Origin: Neoarius graeffei
Taxonomy: Eukaryota > Chordata > Actinopteri > Siluriformes > Ariidae
NCBI RefSeq assembly: GCF_027579695.1
Contig: NC_083569.1
Coordinates: 71,559,149 to 71,623,148 of the forward strand
Direction of reading: 5' to 3'
DNA length: 64,000 nucleotides
The stretch's first letter is position 1. Each line of letters starts with the position of its first letter. A program made the position numbers and the translations under genes. Positions 1-11,946 of this stretch are shown piece by piece. The notes under the pieces are model-generated. The model worked only from the letters and a program-made list of their open reading frames with translations. It had not been told where the DNA came from and ran no database searches.

Positions 1-1437
1 AAAAATATATAAATTGATTTGCATTTCGTTGAGTGAAATAAGTATTTGATCCCCTACCAACCATTAAGAGTTCTGGCTCCCAAAGACCAGTTAGACACTC
101 CTAATCAACTCGTTACCTGCATTAAAGACAGCTGTCTTAAATTGACACCTGTATAAAAGACACCTGTCCACAGAATCAGACAGACTCCAACCTCTCCAAC
201 ATGGGTAAGACCAAAGAGCTGTTTAAGGATGTCAGGGACAAGATTGTAGAGCTGCACAAGGCTGGACTGGGCTACAAAACCATAAGCAAGAAGCTGGGTG
301 AGAAGGAGACAACTGTTGGTGCAATAGTTCGAAAATGGAAGAAATACAAGATGACCATCAGTCGACCTCGGTCTGGGGCCCCACGCAAGATCTCACCTCG
401 TGGGGTATCAATGATCACGAGAAAGGTGAGAGATCAGCCTAGAACTACACAGGAGGAGCTTGTTAATGATCTTAAGGCAGCTGGGACCACAGTCACCAAG
501 AAAACCATTGGTAACGCATTACGCTGTAATGGATTAAAATCCTGCAGTGCCCGCAAGGTCCCCCTGCGCAAGAAGGCACATGTGCAGGCCCGTCTGAAGT
601 TTGCCAATGAACACCTGAATGATTCTGAGAGTGATTGGGAGAAGGTGCTGTGGTCAGATGAGACCAAAATCGAGCTCTTTGGCATTAACTCAACTCGCCG
701 TGTTTAGAGGAAGAAAAATGCTGACTATGACCCGAAGAACACCATCCCCACTGTCAAGCATGGAGGTGGAAACATTATGCTTTGGGGGTGTTTCTCTGCT
801 AAGGGCACAGGACTACTTCACTGCATCAACGGAAGAATGGACGCGGCCATGTACTGTAAAATCCTGAGTGACAACCTCCTTCCCTCTGCCAGGACACTGA
901 AAATGGGTTGTGGATGGGTCTTCTAGCACAACAATGACCCAAAACATACAGCCAAGGCAACAAAGGAGTGGCTCAAGAAGAAGCACATTAAGGTCATGGA
1001 GTGGCCTAGCCAGTCTCTGGACCTTAATCCCATAGAAAACCTATGGAGGGAGCTGAAGCTCCGAGTTGCGAAGCGACAGCCTCAAAACCTTAATGATTTA
1101 GAGATGATCTGCAAAGAGGAGTGGACCAAAATTCCTCCGGACATGTGCGTAAACCTGGTCATCAACTACAAGAAACGTCTGACCGCTGTGCTTGCCAACA
1201 AGGGTTTTGCCACCAAATACTAAGTCTTGTTTGCTAGAGGGTTCAAATACTTATTTCACTCAAAGAAATGCAAATCAGTTTATATCTTTTATATGAAGTT
1301 ATTTTCTGGATTTTCTTTTTGATGTTTTGTCTCTCACAGTTAACATAAACCTACCATTAAAATGATAGAATGTTCATTTCTTTGTCAGTGGACAAACTTA
1401 CAAAATCAGCAAGGGATCAAATAATTATTTCCTCCAC
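1..1437 (+). mobile_element. Tc1-type DNA transposon, left end beyond window
   Basis: Subterminal inverted sequence near the left edge (base 8 on, '...gatttgcatttcgttgagtg') recurs inverted at 1255-1285. The outer right repeat ends with 'tttcctccact' at about 1437, beside TA-rich sequence. The outer left repeat lies before base 1. The element carries a full-length transposase frame interrupted by two stops. Confidence 0.9.
201..1223 (+). pseudogene. Tc1-type transposase, two in-frame amber stops
   Basis: DDE transposase that would bind the terminal repeats and catalyse cut-and-paste at TA. The ATG at 201 follows 'tccaac'. Residues 1-110 form the paired-type HTH DNA-binding region ([20 protein letters not shown], then the RPRSG linker). 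The catalytic region has WSDETK, NNDPKHT and DLNPIENLW, supplying the D, D and E of the DD34E triad. The frame is uninterrupted for 341 codons except for TAG at 705-707 (expected Trp, TGG to TAG) and TAG at 924-926 (expected Gln, CAG to TAG). There is no frameshift, so this copy decayed recently and only by two transitions. Confidence 0.93.
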
Positions 1438-1440
1438 TAT

Positions 1441-2489
1441 ATATATATATGTGCGCTTTTAAAGTAGAAAGTATCATAATTCTTGAAGTTTTTGAAGAAG
1501 AAAATCCCACCCAAAATACCCAGTTTTTCATTGTGTTATCTTTTTATTAATAATTTTCTCACTTCCTGAGTTGCTATTGCATACCACATTTGGTCATTAT
1601 CATTTTTTCCCAGCAATTATGAAATGCATGGTTTGGGATAGTTTCTGACCCAATGTTGTATCCTATTATGACGCACATCGCAGCATTGTCATATAATGAG
1701 CACAATAGAAAGAGGAAGAATGTCGTTCAAGGAAAAAAAAGAGCATAATTTCCCCTGGCATATTAAAAATTGGTTACGGTTATGAAACTTGGTCAACTCC
1801 AGAGTTATTGGTACCATTTATGATGGTGAAATACACATTTTACACAATGAACCCCCACACACTCAACCATTTGAAGAAGCTACATTTTCTCAAACAAAAA
1901 ATTTTTGTGGCTACTGCCTCACATAGAGGCTGTAGCCACTATGTCATCATGTTGTAAGAATGAGAGTAACAATCGCACACTGTGCATGCGCATACATGTG
2001 TTCCGATTAAAATGGCTGAGTGTATACAATTTGGTTCACCATTCGAAAAAAATGGATTAGACTAAAAAAATCACTTCCGGACATGTTTATGCTTATTACA
2101 GAGGGAAAGTGCATTCCTATTTTAAAATATACTCCAGGTTGTCCCCCTTTCCTCGCCTTTTTTGGTCAGTGGTCCCATGTGTGATGTAGATGTGATGAAC
2201 TTCGGAGTTGTTACGGGAAGTTGTTGAAAAGAGACTACTGAGCTCTAGCACTGGGCCATTTCTGAGAAATTTGAGTTTGGGTCATGGCGACAGCGTGTGT
2301 ATGTCTTGTGTGTATGCCTTGTTTCGGAGGTTTCAGTTTCAAAAACTGTAAGAGGTAAGAGTAGAATAATATAAAGTACAGACACTTGGTATAGTTTACT
2401 TCTGTAATTTTTAAATTGTTCATTTTTGCGGCTACCGCCGCATAGAGTAAAAAATATATATATGCTATATTTACTGTATGGACATGGTA
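1441..2489. other. No gene seen; AT-rich, small hairpin
   Basis: AT-rich sequence with scattered A runs and no coherent coding frame. A short imperfect hairpin lies at 1908-1940: gtggctactgcct pairs with aggctgtagccac. Confidence 0.6.
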
Positions 2490-2629
2490 TCAGGCCCTGT
2501 GATGGCCTGGCGACTTGTCCAGGGTGTACCCTGCCTTTCACCCGTAGTCAGCTGGGATAGGCTACAGCTTGCCTGCGACCCTGTAGAACAGGATAAAGCG
2601 GCTACAGATAATGAGATGAGATGAGACAT
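2490..2629 (+). mobile_element. SINE 3' fragment (ATGAG-tailed V-SINE-like)
   Basis: Matches only the 3' half of the tRNA-headed SINE, from the 'ggccctgtgatggcctggcg' segment to the 'gagataatgagatgag'-type tail. The head is absent, as in 5'-truncated retroposition. Confidence 0.85.
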
Positions 2630-2701
2630 GGTATCAGAAAACGATTTTATTTATAAGCAGTAGCCAGATGTACCCATAGGGTACCTATTTTTTATTATAG
2701 A

Positions 2702-3080
2702 TTATCTCATCTCATTATCTCTAGCCGCTTTATCCTGTTCTACAGGGTCGCAGGCAAGCTGGAGCCTATCCCAGCTGACTACGGGCGAAAGGCGGGGTAC
2801 ACCCTGGACAAGTCGCCAGGTCATCACAGGGCTGACACATAGACACAGACAACCATTCACACTCACATTCACACCTACGGTCAATTTAGAGTCACCAGTT
2901 AACCTAACCTGCATGTCTTTGGACTGTGGGGGAAACCGGAGCACCCAGAGGAAACCCACGCGGACACGGGGAGAACATGCAAACTCCGCACAGAAAGGCC
3001 CTCGCCGGCCCCGGGGCTCGAACCCAGGACCTTCTTGCTGTGAGGCGACAGTGCTAACCACTACACCACCGTGCCGCCCG
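2702..3080 (-). mobile_element. tRNA-headed SINE, full length
   Basis: Reads on the minus strand as a tRNA-like head with A box (tggtgtagtggttagc) and B box (ggttcgagcc), a conserved central domain resembling the V-SINE core, and an ATGAG-repeat tail. About 375 bp. Family assignment is from memory of the V-SINE central domain. Confidence 0.9.
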
Positions 3081-3087
3081 CGTAGAA

Positions 3088-3472
3088 ACATATCTGTGAA
3101 GAATCTCAGTCATCCAGGTACATAGTAATCTGTGGTTGGTTGAAGAGAGCAACTGGACTTGCTTGAAGATTCTTGAAAACGTTTTGCCTCTCATCCTAAA
3201 GGCTTCCTCAGTTCTGTCTGACTAATGTCTATGACATCTTTTATCAGCCACCTACAATGCAGCCATCAGCATTCTGATTCGGATTCTATGATGATCCATG
3301 AGAGGATAAATACTGGATACTCCCTATTAATCAGACAGAACTGAGGAAGCCTTTAGGATGAGAGGCGAAACGTTTTCAAGAATCTTCAAGCAAGTCCAGT
3401 TGCTTTCTTCAACCAACCACAGATTACTATGTACCTGGATGACTGAGATTCTTCACAGATATAACTCAAGTG
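3088..3472. mobile_element. Palindromic foldback MITE, about 385 bp
   Basis: Two arms of about 150 bp are inverted copies: 'atatctgtgaagaatctcag' at the left end recurs inverted at 3452-3472, and the 'aggcttcctcagttctgtct' segment recurs inverted near 3335. The spacer is about 90 bp. It has no transposase and abuts the preceding SINE. Confidence 0.85.
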
Positions 3473-5414
3473 GAGGTTTTTATCAAAGTGAAGTGGAACT
3501 AAATCTGCAATGGGATGTTCAACAAATGCAGTTGAATGTGATGGTCAATTGTCCACAAGCTTATGGCTGCATAGTGTATATTTAAAGTGTCAACAAAATT
3601 GCCATTTTTAAAAAAAAATTAGATTTCAGACATGTAGAATGTCTTTATCATTCATCAACATGGTGGAAACAAAAGTGCTTTAAACAAAAGCGATAATATT
3701 AAACAATAGAGATGTGTGTTGTAGCAGGAAAAAAGGCAATAGGAACAATCAGGGGCACAATTAAAATCTATAAGTTGAAAATTTTTCAGGTAGATGATGC
3801 ATGAAGCAAGTGCACTGCTCACACTTGCTGTGCAATTATTGTATTGTGCGAGAACTAAAATGTGTCTGGATGTGACAATTTTATGCAATTAATTTTTTTG
3901 CAGACATCTTTTTTATTTCAGACAAAATGCTGCTGTAGCTTAAATATGGTTGTCTGCTTTAGCTAAACATAAGTGTGACCGTCAAAGTGTTTGTGGGTTA
4001 TGTTTACTGTTACTGATGGCTGTCATATACTGTATTTTCTCATCAGTGCTAAAAACCTCAAGCCAGCTGTCAGGGTCCCACCCCAGCAAAACCTTTTGAC
4101 ACTTGCTCAAAGCTCATTTTCTTCACACACACAGATGGCGTGTTTCAAAGGAAACAAGATGCAAGTCTTTGAGGCTGAGAGCTAGGAGCTTGAGCCAAAG
4201 AGTTTCTGCATTTTGGCCCAGATAACGAAACATAAGCATATAGATTTTGGACTTTGGATATTTTATTTAGCATTTCAGTCATTTCTTTTGACAGTCATCT
4301 GTTACAAGCATTACAGCATCTGTTAAGATGTATTGGTTACCTGTTGCACAATGTTTACCCAAAGGAGAACATAAAACACAAGAAGAATGTGGAAAAGCTT
4401 TTGCTCGCTCTCCCCCTGTACTTTCATATCTTCCAGAAAGCAAAAGACATTCTCTCAGTCTCAAAGCCGTCAAGTTGCATAAGTCAGTCATGATCATAGT
4501 GCACCATTTTAAACACTTTTTCATCAAAACAATGTAGGGCCTGTCATGTCTGATCTGCAGAGAGGAGCAATGACTGAAAACTTTGGACAGCCAGTGACTC
4601 ACCAGTAACAGCCTACTTTATTGATCCCTAACCTTAACCCTTCAACCTATACACTGAAGAATGATGAAATGGAGGATGACGTACACATTCGCCTTGAGTG
4701 TCTTACAAGAATACTCTTATGCCCCATTGCCACTTTTTTGTTCCAGTAAATTGAAGTTCCCTTTAAACCTGCAGTGCTCGCTTGCTTATAAGAACATAAA
4801 TGAGTACCATCTGTGTCAAAGACGCAGGCAAAAACAAAGCCGAAGTTTATACCGATGCCAGTTTTCACAGGTGAACTTAAAACGAGCATGGACATGCTTA
4901 GCAAATTATTGTTGATGAAACATTTTCTATTACAGGACAAATTGTCCACATTCACATTCATTTATTAAGGTTGCTGTCATGAATCAGGTCAGTTGTGGAG
5001 ATCATCAGGCCTGCTGGGGATCTGTTTTGAGCCTGGCACAATTTAAACTGGAAAGAAGTGATGGTTTGATTATGCAAGGTTGTTTACAGATGTATGCTTT
5101 GTGTACAGCAGATCTAGTGCTGTCTGTGAGATTAAAGAGCAACAACTGGGGCAGTTTAAATCTTGCCAGGAAGTTTCTGAAATTGAGCCCACATTTCATT
5201 CCTCTTTCTTGCCACTGACCTAGTTAACATTTATCCCTATAGTATACATCCCGAGGCATTATGGGTATTATGCAAACAAGTTTTGATTTATGTAAATGTA
5301 TCGTTCAAGTGTGTTTTTAGCTCGTGTGTTGTAAGCTTCATAGATCCTTATATAATCTGCGTTGTCATTAGGAAACTCAAGCTACATAATTCTCAGGTAA
5401 AAATTTAGAACAGC
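3473..5414. other. No gene or recognised repeat
   Basis: Several short open frames exist but show no family motif, splice signals or codon bias. Probably intergenic or upstream intron. Confidence 0.5.
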
Positions 5415-6400
5415 CTGAATAGAGTATGGAGTAGCGTTCCTGCCTTACAGCTCCAGAGTTTGAGCCTGAGGCCAAGTTTATATTAGACCGTATCTGTCTC
5501 GTTTTCTTCGCGGATGCACTGTCCGTTTACATTAAAACGCCTGGAAACGCCGGGAAACGGGAATCCGCCAGGGTCCACGTATTCAATCCAGATCGTGTCT
5601 GGTCCGGTGCTGCGTAAACATTGAGAATACGCAGATATGCTGTGCTGAGCTCTAGCTGGCGTCGTCATTGGACAACGTCACTGTGACATCCACCTTCCTG
5701 ATTCGCTGGCGTTGGTCATGTGACGCGACTGCTGAAAAACGGCGCGGACTTCCGCCTTGTATCACCTTTCATTAAAGAGTATAAAAGTATGAAAATACTG
5801 ATGCAAATACTGCCCATTGTGTAGTTATGATTGTCTTTAGGCTTGCCATCCTTCCACTTGCAAGTGGTAAGTGACGCGCATGCCCGACATGCACTGAGAT
5901 CACACACACAGCGACTCAGTCCCGAATCACTGCTCGTGCGCTTCACTTGCGCACTCTGTGAGCTGCGCAGGGCCGGAGTGCGCACCCTCCAGAGGGCACT
6001 CGCTGTTCAGGGCGGAGTGATTTGGAGCGCAGGATGCCTGCGGAGCCGAGCGTATCCGTGTATTGGCGTTGCTGTGTGCACGCGAATCGTGTATTGGTGT
6101 TGCTGTGTGCACGCTAATCGTTTTAAAAACGTTAATCTGATGATCCGCTGATACGGTCTAATGTAAACCCCACCTGAGCTCGAGTTACTGTTTGTGTGGA
6201 GTTTTGTGTCCAAGTAGGTTTCCTCCAGGTTCTCTGGTTTCCTCCCACCATCCAAAAACATTTCGGTAGGTAAACTGGCTATGCAAAATTACTCCTAGGT
6301 GTGAATGTGTGTGCATGAGTGTATTCTTGCCTCATGTCACATGTTCTGCAATAGGGATAGGCTCCCTCTCTACCCGGGTAAATGGATGATGGAATTATAT
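5415..6400 (+). mobile_element. Old SINE relic split by a MITE
   Basis: The flanks 5415-5467 and 6176-6400 together resemble a diverged SINE: 'cttacagctccagagtttgag' on the left, and 'ggtttcctccaggttctctg' and 'ataggctccctctctacccg' on the right. The two halves are separated by the inverted-repeat element 5468-6175. Confidence 0.6.
5468..6175. mobile_element. MITE with inverted ends, inserted in a SINE relic
   Basis: The left end has 'tttatattagaccgtatc' and the right end 'gatacggtctaatgtaaa', an imperfect inverted match. A direct repeat 'ctgag' flanks it. Length is about 0.7 kb, GC-rich with many CpG. Short frames inside it show no transposase motif. Confidence 0.75.
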
Positions 6401-6582
6401 GAAGTGTATTACTTAAAAGCTATTGAGATGATGAGTCAGATGGGTAAAGGTTTTTGTGTTTTGAGTAGATTTTCAGAACTCATCTTGGAGAATATCTGCC
6501 TTCCCTGCTTATGGGTCTTTTTTTTTTTTAAACAGCCAATAATATTGCATTAAGACAGTTTGTATGCAACATAAATCGCTAA

Positions 6583-6980
6583 CTACACTGCAGAAAACTG
6601 AATTTGAGGAGACAATTCCTTAATACTAGTGAAATTATCTTGCTGCATGGACAGATAATTTTACTTGACAAGACATCTTGGAATAAGTTGGTTACAATCT
6701 AGAACTAGTTTTAATAACTTCAGAGTTGGTGTCTTGTTTTCTTCCACATTTCAAAAATGATACCTTAACAAGTTAGAATATCTTGAATATCGTTGAAACG
6801 ATCTCACGTTTCCTATTTGAAAAATACAAGACACCATCTCTGATTATTAAAGCTAGTTCTAGATTGTAACCAACTTATTCCAAGATGTCTTGTCAAGTAA
6901 AATGATCTGTCCGTGCAGCAAGATAATTTCACTAGTATTAAGGAATTTTCTCCTCAAATTCAGTTTTGTTTTTTGCAGCG
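6583..6980. mobile_element. Palindromic MITE (CACTGCA termini), copy 1
   Basis: The left arm 'aatttgaggagacaattcct' pairs with right-arm sequence near 6940-6960. 'gttacaatctagaactagt' recurs inverted near 6850-6870. A related, shorter copy is at 17677-17918. Confidence 0.8.
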
Positions 6981-7153
6981 TAAGAACAATATTTAACATT
7001 TGAGGTAGCCTTAAAGTGAATTTAATGTCCCTAAATCACACTGTTTCCTTGTACAAAGCAATAATCATTGTTGATTGACCATGTGTTTTCAAACCATAGC
7101 TGATCCAAAAGGCCATAAATTAATGGAAAATCGATAAGATCAGCCGATTTTTC

Positions 7154-7890
7154 ATGGAATCTGCCGAGACTGAACCAGAAGATCCTGCAAGTGTGCATGT
7201 AACAATCCAGGTATCAATTTCGTTCATGTGCGCAGTAGCGGTTAGACCAGTCTTGATATGGAATCGCGTTTTGGAGAGAATTCTGATAGTGATTGGGATT
7301 CTTACATGTTGGATGAAGGTGCAGAAGATTCTCATCTCATTATCTGTAGCCGCTTTATCCTGTTCTACAGGGTTGCAGGCAAGCTGGAGTCTATCCCAGC
7401 TGACTACGGGCGAAAGGCGGGGTACACCCTGGACAAGTCGCCAGGGCATCACAGGGCTGACACATAGACACAGACAACCATTCACACTCACACTCACACC
7501 TACGGTCAATTTAGAGTCACCAGTTAACCTAACCTGCATGTCTTTGGACTGTGGGGGAAACCGGAGCACCCGGAGGAAACCCACGCGGACACGGGGAGAA
7601 CATGCAAACTCCGCACAGAAAGGCCCTCGCCGGCCACGGGGCTCGAACCCGGACCTTTTTGCTGTGAGGTGACAGCGCTAACCACGACACCACCGTTCCG
7701 CCTCGTGCAGAAGATTATCAAGGATATTCTGGAGTAAATGGTTAACTTTTCAAGCCCCCAAGACGAGAAACTGCCAGTTCACTCGGTTTACGACGTTCTC
7801 ACTCACAGCCGATAGCGCATCACCAGCCAGAGAGAACTGGAAACACGGATTGGTTTGTGGATTCTTATTCTAAGCTGGCCACTACAACAT
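7154..7890 (+). pseudogene. Decayed coding segment split by a SINE
   Basis: From 7258 the frame reads ESRFGENSDSDWDSYMLDEG, a strongly acidic N-terminal-like stretch, up to the SINE. After the SINE, sequence at about 7820-7890 reads ERTGNTDWFVDSYSK in one frame. The NTDW pattern recalls the cysteine-rich ballast-like domain seen in P2X7-related fish proteins, but the expected cysteines are replaced. The frames do not connect cleanly. This is a weak call; it may be part of a transposon also containing the THAP-like segment at 8074-8340. Confidence 0.3.
7319..7716 (-). mobile_element. Full-length SINE with 12-bp target duplication
   Basis: The SINE body 7331-7704 reads on the minus strand (head with A and B boxes, tail with ATGAG). 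It is flanked by the perfect direct repeat gtgcagaagatt at 7319-7330 and 7705-7716, the mark of L1/L2-type target-primed insertion. Confidence 0.93.
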
Positions 7891-7894
7891 ATAG

Positions 7895-7950
7895 GCAAAA
7901 TAAAGCAGCTAGAGATAATGAGATGAGATGAGATGTGATGAGATGAGATT
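7895..7950 (+). mobile_element. SINE tail fragment
   Basis: Only 'aataaagcagctagagataa' followed by ATGAG repeats is present, the last 50 or so bases of the SINE family. Confidence 0.7.
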
Positions 7951-8073
7951 TACATGTACCTTAATAAATGCAGAAATAAAATATTTAAAACGCACACTTA
8001 TTCAGTGTAATTACTGAAAGAAAATATGAAGTGGGCGATGATGGGGGAATTGACGAATTGTCCAAATGTCAGA

Positions 8074-8340
8074 TCAAATGTCATTTATTAAATAAATGGG
8101 TTTCTTCTTTGCTCCAGTAATTCCCATGTGGTCGTTCTGGTGGTGATGAACACTTGTTGAATCAGATTTATTATTAGTAGGGGACACGAAATCTGCCTGC
8201 TTCGTTTGCACAAACTTCACCCACTGTCGCTTTAGTGTCATTTCTCGGAAATTAGTGAACTGAATGTCCTGTTTTATATAGATTTGAACATCCAAACACA
8301 ACACAGTGCTTTCCCGTTGTTATTTTTGTAAGATTCCAAC
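8074..8340 (-). pseudogene. Decayed THAP-like zinc-finger segment
   Basis: On the minus strand from about 8330 the sequence reads CVVFGCSNLYKTGHSVH, then a stop and a frame change, then TLKRQWVKFVQTKQADFVSP. The order C-x3/4-C, His, Arg-x2-Trp, acidic/basic stretch is that of a THAP domain. At least one stop and one frameshift separate the two parts. The C-terminal C-x2-H pair is not clear. Probably a transposon relic. Confidence 0.45.
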
Positions 8341-8639
8341 AATATCCAATTTCGGCGAGTAAACAAGCACGGAATCAGATGAACCGAAAATGACCCAGAT
8401 AACTGGGGCTCCACGTGTGATGTCATGCAAGATTAGCCCTGGGGCAAGGCTGCCTTTTTCTGGGATCCGGAAGCCGTGATTTATCAATAGTTTAGTTTTG
8501 TGCTTGATTAAACATTTTGGTTGTTACTAATGATATATGTTCATTTTAAAGCATTACGGTAAGGCATTACATACACTTTTTTTTTTTTAATTACCCATCA
8601 TTGCATACATTATTTGATCAGTGAGTAGGGACAGATGAA

Positions 8640-8682
8640 AGCTGTAGGCTGATGGGACTGATGAAAGCTGTAGGCTGAGCTC
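8640..8682 (+). repeat. Short tandem duplication
   Basis: 'gatgaaagctgtaggctgat' is repeated almost immediately as gatgaaagctgtaggctgag. Confidence 0.8.
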
Positions 8683-8903
8683 CTTTCTGTAATCCTCTTG
8701 GGCACAGGAGAATTTAGGGCAAGTGTGATTAGTGATGGCCCTCATGCTTATCACATCCACAAACCCACAGCGCATCCTGAAAACAGCGGAAGGGTCAAGA
8801 TGAGGAAAAGGAAATCCAGGCACATCGGAAGGAGAGCAGAAGGAGCCCCCCCCCCCAAAAAAAAAACACCACCACACTCCTTAATTTGTCTGCTGTTGCA
8901 CTC

Positions 8904-8943
8904 CCTCCCTCCCTCCCTCCCTCCCTCCCTCCCTCCCTCCCTC
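8904..8943 (+). repeat. (CCCT)n microsatellite
   Basis: About ten uninterrupted tetranucleotide units. Confidence 0.97.
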
Positions 8944-9329
8944 TGCCTTCACCCGTGCCCTCTCCATTGCTCCCACTGAGTCTAAAGCCTGCTAATCCAG
9001 GCTCCCTGGAGGAGATGCTAACTGCCCTATGAGCAGCAAATACAAAGGGGGCTCACACGGTGTCAGAACGCTGTGCTTTTGAAGTCTCCAGAGCTGAGCT
9101 GAGGGTACATGGGTCTAGCGCAGAGTTAGAAGTGATTGGCGTAGCTTTATGTGGTGTATAGGTGTAGTGATTGAAGGAATGCTAATATGGTGTTTGAAAT
9201 GTGCCTCTCACAGATGGTGGCAGATAACAGTAGAGGTTTAGGGATGGGAACAAGATCACTCTGTGTGCATATCTGTGTGTGAGGGAGCGAATTGGCTGTT
9301 TGACAAGGGAGTGCTTGAATCCTGTCAGA

Positions 9330-9878
9330 CGGTATTTGCCTTTTTATGTTTTCGGGTTGTCCGTCTGTCCGTGCGTGCGTCCATGCGTGCGTGCGTCCGT
9401 CCCGAAACCTTGTGAACGTGATATCTCAAAGGCTAATGAAAGGAATTTCACCAAACTTTCACCATTTGTGCGCTTTGGGACAAACATGAACTGATTAGAT
9501 TTTGAGATCAAAAGATCTAAGGTCAAGGTCACTGTGAGGTCAAATGTCTGTCCGAAAACCTTGTGAACACAATATCTCCAAGGCAGATGAAAGGAATTTC
9601 ACCAAACTTTCACCATTTGTGCATTTGGGGACAAAGATAAACTGATTAGATTTTGAGATCAAAAGGTCTAAGGTCAAGGTCACTGTGAGGTCGAATGTCT
9701 GTCCAAAAACCTTGTGAACACAATATCTCCAAGGCTAATACAAGTAATTTCACCAGGTCATGATTACTGTGAGGTCAAATGTCCATCCCCAAATCACAAT
9801 TTAATAAGGCATGTAGTCTACCAGGCGGAGGCATCCCCATCGACGCCGTTGGCGTCGAGTTCTATCTAGTTAAAATGG
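9330..9878 (+). repeat. Dispersed repeat with internal tandem units, copy 1
   Basis: Contains a (GTCC/GTGC)n-rich start, then units beginning 'aaccttgtgaac' and carrying 'ggaatttcaccaaactttca' that recur about every 130-140 bp, and ends with 'ggcgtcgagttctatc'. The copy at 57425-57812 shares the same start and end. No coding capacity. Likely a non-autonomous element of unknown class. Confidence 0.8.
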
Positions 9879-11280
9879 CAGTGCAACCAAACTGCTGGTG
9901 TCCTGAGCTGCTTCTGAAAGACCAAATACTGTATATGTCCAGTTCAGTTTTCTTCCAGTTCAGATGACTGTTACACAGACGTACCCACAAATTGGGCTTC
10001 ACGTCAGCAGCTTTCCATGCAGTCCAAGTTGTGTCTAAAGGTGTATATTCACACATGCACTTTAACTCGAGCAAAGCCCATTTTCAATGAGACATCTTAT
10101 TTGGTTGGGTGTGAAAGCTGGACTAGGGAAGTGATCTGGTATGTATGCATGCATGCATTATGGAACGCACATGGAATTATGTTGTAAACAAAGTGTTTTA
10201 TATATATTTTTAAAAAATTATTACGACTTTTTCATGGGTTTTGTCAAAGAAAATGTTGCCCCAAATCCATCTCTTGTGCAGTGCAAACAATAACATTTTC
10301 TACTATGTTCTGTCTTCTATAAGCTCTGGAAACTGAGGATTTACTCTGCCGTTTTTTTTAAACTGCAGTCTGTTAAAAAGCTTGTACATAATAGGTTCTG
10401 ACAGAAACTGATGAATAATACTTTCTAAAGTCTCGCTAACCCTACGGTGTTAGTGCCATATTCATCGTAAAATGTCTCCCCTTGCATCTAAACAGCTGTA
10501 AATTAATAGCACAAGTGAGGATCTCCTCCATTTTCTTTTCCATCTCTGTGACTCATATGATATCACCAAATTATTGTATCATGGATTAATTTCCAGCAAA
10601 TTACAATCATGATGATGTGGCATATGGGAATATAAAGTGCGATGATTTATACCAGCTGTAGTTATCACTATGGTGGGGAATTAATCAGCCTGCAAGTTCA
10701 CACACTGTACTTTCAAGTATGCAAGTATGAAGCAGATGCTTATGCGAGCATCCATGCCCTAGTGCACTCGCAGATCATCCCATCATCTTGCATCGAAGCC
10801 AAATGGCTTCAATTCCTTATGCTGGTAAACCAAAAGTCTTGTCCTGGAATAGATTCCAGTCATGACCTTAAGGAGTAGGCTGTAGTGTCGTAGTTTAATA
10901 ATATAATCTTATAATGAAAATTTATGGCTGGTTGCTTCTTTGCGTGTTGAAATATTTAGATGGTCAGAAATTAAGCAAAAGTCTTAAGTTAAAACTAAAG
11001 AATCAGGAATTGAATCCAAATTCAGGAATGGAGTACTACATATATCTCACACACCTGAAGTACGTGAAATGGATACGAGAAAGAGATGTATATCTCGGTC
11101 GTGCTGCACTCTATTGTGCTCCTAATGATTGATGACAAGCCAGCTGCTAAGGAATGTGCTCGTGTGCGTGTGTGTGTGCGTGTGTGTGTGTGTACAGTAG
11201 CCACAGTACCTATAGCAGACAAAAAAAGCAAAGGAAGATCACCTATGTTGTACATTTTGTTATTTTTGGAGTTACTCTTT
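9879..11280. other. No gene seen
   Basis: Short frames without family motifs, a small (GTGC/ATGC) stretch near 10142 and a (TG)n tract near 11163-11193. Confidence 0.5.
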
Positions 11281-11282
11281 AG

Positions 11283-11366
11283 GTTTATGGACTACCTCTA
11301 GCCCTATTGTGTCTTGCTTTCCAACACAGCAGGATGGATGTATATCAATTCCTCAAGACTGTTAAG

Positions 11367-11415
<49 letters not shown>

Positions 11416-11466
11416 GTCAAAAGGAAATCAAGGCACAATAGGGCTAGAGGTGGTCCATAAATGTAA
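11283..11466. repeat. Inverted repeat with 39-bp arms around a (GT)n loop
   Basis: 'tttatggactacctctagcc' and the following 19 bases at 11283-11321 are inverted at about 11424-11462 with about three mismatches. The loop of about 100 bases holds a (GT)n run at 11370-11414. Could be a small MITE or a hairpin transcript. Confidence 0.75.
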
Positions 11467-11946
11467 AGAGCAAATCCAGGTTAATTCAAGAGGAATAAAG
11501 GGTTAATGCCTGCAGGAAACACCCTCATCTGCATGACGGAGATACGGAGCTCCCTAATGAGATGGATATTATTGTCCAGTTTGTGTTGTTGACACAACTG
11601 CATTGTCTAGTGTGTGCCACTTGTGTGCCATGTTGGCAAGCTGAAGCCCCTGTTTAACCACTGTCACTTTGCTGTACTTATAAATCCATCAGATGTGCCA
11701 TCAAGCGTTTCTTCTCCTCGTGTGTGTGTGCGTGTGTGTACACAGATGCCATCGCTCAGGCCTATTCATCAGAAGGCTTGCAGACCAAATGTGGCCTTTT
11801 ACAATGTCACTCTGCTGCTTAAAAAAAATGTAGAATGCCAAACATTCAGCATATGAAATGCAGGGCTTCATATCATGCAGTAAGCAAGTTAAATTGTTCC
11901 AGCGGTTTTGCAGACAAGCAGAAACTGTCTGAAGCAAAGTCAGCTA

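Noticed and set aside
2702..3091. Open frames of 80-220 codons containing [18 protein letters not shown] or [19 protein letters not shown], here and at a dozen other places
   Set aside because: All are readings of the same SINE on either strand; a non-coding retroposon.
4254..4961. Overlapping frames on both strands
   Set aside because: No domain signature or conserved spacing; likely random.
5831..6151. 106-codon GC-rich frame
   Set aside because: Lies inside an inverted-end MITE; CpG-rich composition explains the lack of stops.
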